Shown here piece after piece: positions 51,522-55,043 of a DNA stretch of 55,043 nucleotides. Under the pieces are notes generated by a model. It saw nothing but the letters and a program-made list of their open reading frames with translations. It had not been told where the DNA came from and did not search any database. The stretch is from Candidatus Abyssobacteria bacterium SURF_5 (lineage in GTDB: Bacteria; Abyssobacteria; SURF-5), in the NCBI GenBank assembly GCA_003598085.1, contig QZKU01000098.1:1-55043 (forward strand), read 5' to 3'. Numbering within the stretch: the stretch's first letter is position 1; each line of letters begins with the position of its first letter. The translations under genes and the position numbers were made by a program.

Positions 51522-51597
51522 AAGGCAAACCACCAAGGCACAAAGACACCGGGAAGATCATGGATCCACACCTCTTTGTGTCTTGGTGGTTTGCCTT
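51522..51597. repeat. long hairpin repeat, CACCAAGGCACAAAG type
   Basis: The arms 51522-51545 and 51574-51597 match over 24 bases with one mismatch (AAGGCAAACCACCAAG(G/A)CACAAAG), with a 28-base loop. The CACCAAGGCACAAAGACACC motif recurs widely as intergenic sequence in bacterial genomes. Confidence 0.85.
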
Positions 51598-51630
51598 TCT
51601 TTCCTTCGCGCCTGTTTTCCACCTCCGAAG

Positions 51631-51707
51631 ACTGTGCGAATGAATTCGCACCTACCGGTTAAACGTTTCACCCCGCAGGCTGGTAGGGCCGAATTCATTC
51701 GGCCTTA
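51631..51707. repeat. palindromic repeat family B, copy 4 (inverted doublet)
   Basis: First unit GTGCGAATGAATTCGCAC (51634-51651) plus CTACC; second unit GGTAG plus GGCCGAATTCATTCGGCC (51687-51704). The units are inverted relative to each other, as in copy 2, and the second has swapped stem ends (GGCC/GGCC for GTGC/GCAC) with complementarity kept. Confidence 0.85.
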
Positions 51708-51740
51708 TCCCTCTCCCTGAGGGAGAGGGTTTGGGGAGGG
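51708..51740. repeat. CCCTCTCCCTGAGGGAGAGG hairpin repeat
   Basis: CCCTCTCCCTGAGGGAGAGG with TTTGGGGAGGG following is a compact hairpin of a widely dispersed bacterial intergenic repeat type. It lies 43 bases from the DUF3500 stop codon. Confidence 0.7.
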
Positions 51741-51782
51741 TCCATCTTCGTGTCCTGACGCCTTGATGGTTATCTCTGTCCT

Positions 51783-52808
51783 TCAAGATCTTGGCGCTTG
51801 TCTCGCGCCGTGCGCCTCCCCGTAATGCCGCCTGAGCAGATCCTCGCCCCAGTCATCCTGAATATCTCGCCAGACAGAATGAATATGATTCGCGTTGTTC
51901 TGCGTGTTGTCGTACTCGACCAGAAAACTCGGCCCGTGGATTCTGTAGTAATGCGGGCCGCCCGGCTCCGTCTTGCCCGCCCACGCGAAATAGAGATAGC
52001 GCTTGCCTTCCCTTTCGAGCCGCTCCATCCGCAGCCCGGCCACGTCGCGCGGAACCCGGTGGATGTATTCCGACACAAGATTCATTAGATGTGCTTGCTG
52101 CGCTTCGGTCATGTCGCCGTATGAGAGCCCGGTCGGATCGTCCAGCCGCACGCGCGGGCTGTCGCCGGTCAGGATATCCGCCGGCGCGCGCATATCGATC
52201 ACGGCCCGTTTCAGTTGATTCGTATCGAGCGCCCCGAGCAGTCTCCGCGCGAGGTCCTCTTCAGCCGCCAGGATGCGGAGACCCTCGAGCCGGCCATGCG
52301 GCACGCGCGCCGGATGGGCGCCGAAGAAATTGGGAGTCGGCGCGATTCGCTTGCCCTCGACCACCAGGAAATTGACTGAAAGATGATGTCCCTCGACGCG
52401 CCAGCCCCAGGGCGCATCGTCCGAAGGCGAGCCAAACACAGCTATATAAAACAGGTCGGGGTCCCGATCATAATCGCTATCGCCCTCGATCTCGCGCAGG
52501 ACCGCCTCGAGGCTCATGATCGAGAGCGCCTTCGCATTTCCCTGTGCGCTCAGGCCTGAGGCCAGGAGCGCGAACGCCAGCTTCTGCTGGAAGCTGTCGA
52601 GTTGTCTCAGGCTGATGCCATGCCGTTTGCCGGGCAGGTAGGTCCAGTTCCGGCGATCTTCAAAATCCACGGCGAACTGAGTTTTCTTCTTTTGTGCATC
52701 ACTGAGCGACGCAAGAAACACGCTTGCGGCCTCAGCCATCCTTAGAGCCGTCTGAGAAGCCAGCTCTATTTGCTTACCAACGGCCGCCGCCGGCGATAAT
52801 ATATGCAT
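51783..52808 (-). CDS. DUF3500-family protein
   Basis: A 341-aa protein recognised as DUF3500 by its middle and end: AFGSPS...WGWRVEGHHLSVNFLVVEG (reads AVFGSPSDDAPWGW here), PNFFGAHPARVPHG, and HYYRIHGPSFLVEYDNTQNNANHIHSVWRD. The His and Asp/Asn residues of the last segment suggest a metal-dependent active site, but the family has no known reaction. No signal peptide in this copy, although many relatives are secreted. AAGGAGGG precedes ATG 52808; the frame extends to 53318 through repeats and lacks protein-like sequence. Monocistronic. Confidence 0.85.
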   Translation of the reverse strand: MHILSPAAAVGKQIELASQTALRMAEAASVFLASLSDAQKKKTQFAVDFEDRRNWTYLPGKRHGISLRQLDSFQQKLAFALLASGLSAQGNAKALSIMSLEAVLREIEGDSDYDRDPDLFYIAVFGSPSDDAPWGWRVEGHHLSVNFLVVEGKRIAPTPNFFGAHPARVPHGRLEGLRILAAEEDLARRLLGALDTNQLKRAVIDMRAPADILTGDSPRVRLDDPTGLSYGDMTEAQQAHLMNLVSEYIHRVPRDVAGLRMERLEREGKRYLYFAWAGKTEPGGPHYYRIHGPSFLVEYDNTQNNANHIHSVWRDIQDDWGEDLLRRHYGEAHGARQAPRS

Positions 52809-52885
52809 GTCTTCCCTCCTTATGTGCAGAAGACCTTTATAATTATTATTTCCCTTCCGCGGCCGAAATGCGCGTCCCGCTTCGT

Positions 52886-52979
52886 AGCGCAGGCCTCCTG
52901 CCCGCCGTTTTATGGTCGTAGGGGCAGCCCGGAGCGCAAACATCCTGCCCGCCGTTTTTTTCGGTCGTAGGGGCGGCCC
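52886..52979. repeat. two tandem copies of a GTAGGGGC(A/G)GCCC repeat
   Basis: The unit AGCGCA...CCTGCCCGCCGTTTT...GGTCGTAGGGGC(A/G)GCCC occurs at 52886-52930 and again at 52933-52979, about 46 bases each with small differences. GTAGGGGCGGCCCCATGGAGCCGCCC-like ends form a small hairpin after the second copy. Confidence 0.75.
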
Positions 52980-53049
52980 CATGGAGCCGCCCAATTCCCA
53001 CTCCGGGGTTCTCCCGCTCCTGCAATTCCTTTTTTGTTGAATACTTAGA

Positions 53050-53089
53050 AATAAAAATACCGGCTTCGGAGAAAATCGACGAAGCCGGT
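53050..53089 (-). terminator. intrinsic terminator of the 53248-53781 gene
   Basis: A 10-bp stem ACCGGCTTCG / CGAAGCCGGT (53059-53068 and 53080-53089) with an 11-base loop. On the minus strand it is followed by ATTTTTATTTC. About 160 bases beyond the small membrane-protein stop codon. Confidence 0.75.
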
Positions 53090-53247
53090 GCGCCTCTGGC
53101 CGCCAGTCATCCCGCTGCTTCTCACTTCGGGTCAGGGCTCTGTTCCCTAATTTTCCCATCGGAACTGAGGACAAAACAAATTCGCTTATTAATTCCACCT
53201 GTTTGAGGGTTTTCCCGAAGGGACATCGGCGAGAAACTTTTTCGTGT

Positions 53248-53781
53248 TCAGACGGCGAGGCGTTTTCTGCCGAAGTACACGCCGGCGAGCGGCGGGATGA
53301 AAAAGAGCAAGGCGGCAAGAGGAGTTATTCCGAAACGCCAGATGAAGAGCGCCACCAGCAGAGCGTATGCCGCTCCAAGAAGAAAGGGCCTGTCAATCAG
53401 GAAGCCGAGCCAGCAGCCAGCCAGGAAAAGGCCAGGCGCCATTAGCAATAAGAAAACCGGCGTCATGAATTGAGGATTGTCAACGCCGAAGGCGTAGGCG
53501 ACGATGACGAGCAGCAGCATTGCCGGCGCAAAAGACAGGATTCCGATAAGAGCAAAGCCCTGGATACCGATAACCACCCTTTTCACCGGCAGAACTTTCT
53601 CGATCTGGAGAAGACGCCAAAGAAGAAAACCGCCGGCCAATATGGCAGCCAATTTTAGCAAATCAAGCTGATGGGAGGAATCAGCGGGGAAAACAGGCTT
53701 CGGGACGACAAAGAAGAACCAGAAAAACCAGAAAATGATTTTGTCCCGGCTGGGGGTTTCCTGAAAGAAACTTTTCAGCAT
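53248..53781 (-). CDS. small polytopic membrane protein of unknown function
   Basis: A 177-aa protein with about five or six hydrophobic segments (IIFWFFWFFFVVPKPVF, LLKLAAILAGGFLLW, FALIGILSFAPAMLLLVIVAYAF, FMTPVFLLLMAPGLFLAGCWLGFL, LLGAAYALLVALFIW, LAALLFFIPPLAGVYFG). No recognised family or catalytic residues. AAGGAA precedes ATG 53781; the frame is open to 53823. Followed by a terminator on its own strand. Function unknown. Confidence 0.7.
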   Translation of the reverse strand: MLKSFFQETPSRDKIIFWFFWFFFVVPKPVFPADSSHQLDLLKLAAILAGGFLLWRLLQIEKVLPVKRVVIGIQGFALIGILSFAPAMLLLVIVAYAFGVDNPQFMTPVFLLLMAPGLFLAGCWLGFLIDRPFLLGAAYALLVALFIWRFGITPLAALLFFIPPLAGVYFGRKRLAV

Positions 53782-54114
53782 GGGAAATTCCTTCTGAGCA
53801 AAAATTTTTCTATATCTTATCACGCGGTTTCTTCCCCGTCAACCGCAAGGTTTCCCCAGCGCCAACTGCCATTCAAGAAGAGTATTCTCGTGTTCATTCA
53901 TTCGCGAAGGGCAAGAAGCCATGGGATCGGGAGAAGAGGCACGGTTCCGCGTCATTTGGCGCATTTCAGGATAAAGCCCCAGGCGTTCAGCCAGAAGAAG
54001 GGGGCGGGAAGCGCAAGAGCTGGAGTTGAGAACATCCCAAGCTTTCGAGGATTGAGGTGAGCGCGGAAGGGGAGCAGCATTTGGGATTTCCGAAGGGCTT
54101 GAAGAGTAAATTGT
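53782..54114. other. intergenic stretch, nothing recognised
   Basis: About 330 bases between the membrane-protein start and the decayed HicA frame. The plus-strand frame at 53671-54060 overlaps the membrane-protein gene and is not protein-like. No repeat or signal is noted. Confidence 0.45.
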
Positions 54115-54276
54115 TTATTGGGTTTTTGCCGTGATGTTGGGTTTGGATGCTGTTCTTTCTTCCGCGCGTGCGGACCGATCATCGCGGGCAGGATTAACTT
54201 GATGACGCGGGGGCAGCAGCTTCCATCCATGACGTTCGAATATTCTGGAAAGTTCTTTGCCGGAAATCGCCTTCAT
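54115..54276 (-). pseudogene. decayed HicA-type toxin gene
   Basis: The ATG at 54276 overlaps the HicB stop codon (ATGA), the usual coupling of hic pairs. The frame opens MKAISGKELSRIFERHGWKL, matching HicA N-termini, but then loses the GSHH core and ends after 53 codons. A different frame further on reads PHARKKEQHPNPTSRQ, reminiscent of the HicA end (VPHARKKELHPGTLRQ). This indicates frameshifts and a short deletion. The length and missing catalytic His region imply no active toxin. Confidence 0.5.
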
Positions 54277-54476
54277 ACCGCAATTTCTATTATTCGATCT
54301 TTCCCCGTGGTTTTCGGCTCTTCCAGGTCAACAGATAGACATCCCTCCACTGCCTCATACAGATTCTTCAGAAGCTCTTCGAAGGTATCGCCCTGAGTTG
54401 CGCAGCCGGGTATGGACGGCACTTCAGCCCAGTACCCGCCTTCTTCAGCTTCATGAACGACAATTTTTATTTTCAT
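54273..54476 (-). CDS. hicB: HicB-family antitoxin
   Basis: A 67-aa protein with the HicB fold: IVVHEAEEGGYWAEVPSIPGCATQGDTFEELLKNLYEAVEGCL, the degraded RNase-H-like core common to small HicB antitoxins. It has no C-terminal HTH/RHH extension, so it probably cannot autoregulate alone. AAGGAAGG precedes the ATG. The adjacent, overlapping hicA frame is broken, leaving this as an orphan antitoxin. Order hicB-hicA is the reverse of the commonest arrangement but is known. Confidence 0.85.
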   Translation of the reverse strand: MKIKIVVHEAEEGGYWAEVPSIPGCATQGDTFEELLKNLYEAVEGCLSVDLEEPKTTGKDRIIEIAV

Positions 54477-54884
54477 GATCCTTCCTTTTATTTGCCCAAG
54501 GTCGCCGCGTAAATCAAGCTTAACGTAAAGTTTTGTTTTCTGTCAATATATGGGCGTATTACGTGCAGGGAAGAGGTTCTTCATCCGCCGATCCTTCAAC
54601 GCTCTGGACGAGTTTCGCGGATGAGAAAGACAGACCCCAGACCACCGCAGTCTGTAGAGAAAGTTTCTTTCTATCCGCATACGCCGTCCTGGACTCGATC
54701 CGGGATTTCGCTGATTTTCTCAGATTGAATGACCACGCATTCACGCGGATTTGGCTTGGCCCTTGATTTTCTTTCGGCTTTTTCCTTTTTACCTTTTCCT
54801 TTTTCCTTTCCGTTAAGGAAGAACCTAGTTGCTCCGGCGCCGGATTTATCGGCGTGAGTTGAGCCAAGGAGTTGGTGTTCGCGC
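54477..54884. other. intergenic stretch with a CGCGGATT-type repeat
   Basis: About 400 bases. Near 54695-54760 is GGGATTTCGCTGATTTTCTC followed by CACGCATTCACGCGGATTTG, like the dispersed CTGCGAAATC/CGTGAATCCGCG repeat class. Pyrimidine-rich CTTTTTCCTTTT runs follow at 54775-54815. The minus-strand frames at 54559-54867 and 54671-54943 cover these and are rejected. Confidence 0.45.
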
Positions 54885-55043
54885 TTGGGCGAGCGGCGGC
54901 GAGTCGCCGCTGACGGAGTAACTAATCTGTCAGCTTTTCTCATACTCGTCGCTGTTCCTGTCGCCGGTTGCGCAAGCGGTAGTCTCGTGCCGGACTCTGA
55001 ATGCCATGGCGTTTACTCTTTTGGCAAACTACGGGAAGTCTTC
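54885..55043 (+). CDS. possible lipoprotein N-terminus, runs off right edge
   Basis: An open plus-strand frame from TTG 54885 reads a basic start (GERRR), a hydrophobic stretch and a lipobox-like VAGC (SAFLILVAVPVAGCASGS), then continues to the edge. An AGGAG lies 13 bases upstream of the TTG, which is long. A later non-standard start is possible, or the resemblance may be chance. Too little sequence is present to name a family. Confidence 0.25.
   Translation, partial: MGERRRVAADGVTNLSAFLILVAVPVAGCASGSLVPDSECHGVYSFGKLREVF

Larger units (their letters stand above)
51281..51782. other. intergenic repeat cluster downstream of the Fe-S/Mo genes
   Basis: Four kinds of repeat lie in 500 bases: an inverted GGGGAC...GTCCCC element, a CACCAAGGCACAAAG hairpin, a family B inverted doublet, and CCCTCTCCCTGAGGGAGAGG. 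The minus-strand frame at 51383-51622 spans two of these and is not supported as a gene. Confidence 0.6.
52809..53247. other. intergenic stretch with direct repeats and a terminator
   Basis: Holds a two-copy direct repeat (52886-52979) and the terminator of the membrane-protein gene (53050-53089), listed separately. No gene is seen. Confidence 0.6.

Noticed and set aside
51383-51622. 79-aa minus-strand frame
   Set aside because: Runs through the long CACCAAGGCACAAAG hairpin and has no recognisable protein sequence.
53671-54060. 129-aa plus-strand frame
   Set aside because: Overlaps the small membrane-protein gene antisense and has no ribosome site or recognisable features.
1-55043. tRNA, rRNA, transposase or prophage genes
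   Set aside because: I looked for tRNA-like 3' ends, rRNA segments and transposase or integrase motifs and recognised none; a covariance-model scan would be needed to exclude small RNAs.

Overview
This is a bacterial chromosome segment, moderately GC-rich by eye, with Shine-Dalgarno-led genes and some GTG/TTG starts. The gene content points to an uncultured anaerobe or facultative anaerobe that degrades organic acids: an aldehyde:ferredoxin oxidoreductase (AOR), an Fe-S radical-type acyl-CoA dehydratase, thiolase and crotonases, a UroD/MtaA-type protein, an aldo/keto reductase with an Fe-S tail, and a molybdopterin oxidoreductase with three Cys-rich Fe-S partners. Together with FixL/FixJ-type signalling and many interspersed palindromes, this resembles Desulfobacterota or related candidate phyla, but no phylogenetic marker gene is present and the taxon is an inference.

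Layout. 1-0.5 kb: end of an RHS/YD-repeat frame. 1.2-2.8 kb: VOC-fold protein with a His-rich loop, and an atypical crotonase. 2.8-4.0 kb: five palindromic repeats around a small GIY-YIG gene. 4.0-9.1 kb (minus): AOR, phytoene-desaturase-like flavoprotein, D-aminoacylase-like amidohydrolase. 9.3-10.9 kb: DUF5661 and UroD-family genes, convergent. 11.1-14.7 kb (minus): 4-hydroxybutyryl-CoA dehydratase-like enzyme, crotonase and thiolase with a terminator. 14.9-22.2 kb: membrane-anchored hydrolase, a membrane protein with an embedded spermidine-synthase fold, a GT-C-like membrane protein and a FAD reductase. 22.2-27.4 kb (minus): sulfatase-fold hydrolase, minimal zincin, aldo/keto reductase, NAD-dependent epimerase/reductase, MFS transporter. 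27.7-32.2 kb (plus): PAS-PAS-GAF histidine kinase, FixJ-type regulator, lone receiver, sigma-70 factor. 32.2-39.9 kb: lipid kinase, QueG-like Fe-S protein, secreted TPR protein, ThDP enzyme, a receiver lacking its phosphoacceptor Asp, and an unknown protein. 40.1-45.4 kb: glpD, an alkyl-DHAP-synthase-like flavoprotein and a glpK-like kinase (minus), divergent from a TetR gene with a clear promoter/operator. 45.6-51.3 kb: Fe-S protein 1, Fe-S protein 2, molybdopterin oxidoreductase, Fe-S protein 3. 51.3-55 kb: dense repeats, DUF3500, a small membrane protein, and HicB with a decayed HicA.

How it works together. The 11-14.7 kb operon can plausibly take 4-hydroxybutyryl-CoA or a related acyl-CoA through crotonyl-CoA to acetyl-CoA, although the 3-hydroxyacyl-CoA dehydrogenase is not in the window. 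AOR and the Fe-S/molybdopterin cluster would handle low-potential electrons. The glp/AGPS genes link glycerol 3-phosphate to DHAP and possibly to ether lipids.

The two most unusual units are (a) the GIY-YIG gene bracketed by identical inverted palindromes, which looks like a nuclease-linked repeat element, and (b) the three-paralogue Cys-rich Fe-S/molybdopterin cluster, which is bracketed and interrupted by one palindromic repeat family. No tRNA, rRNA, CRISPR array or recognisable transposase was seen.
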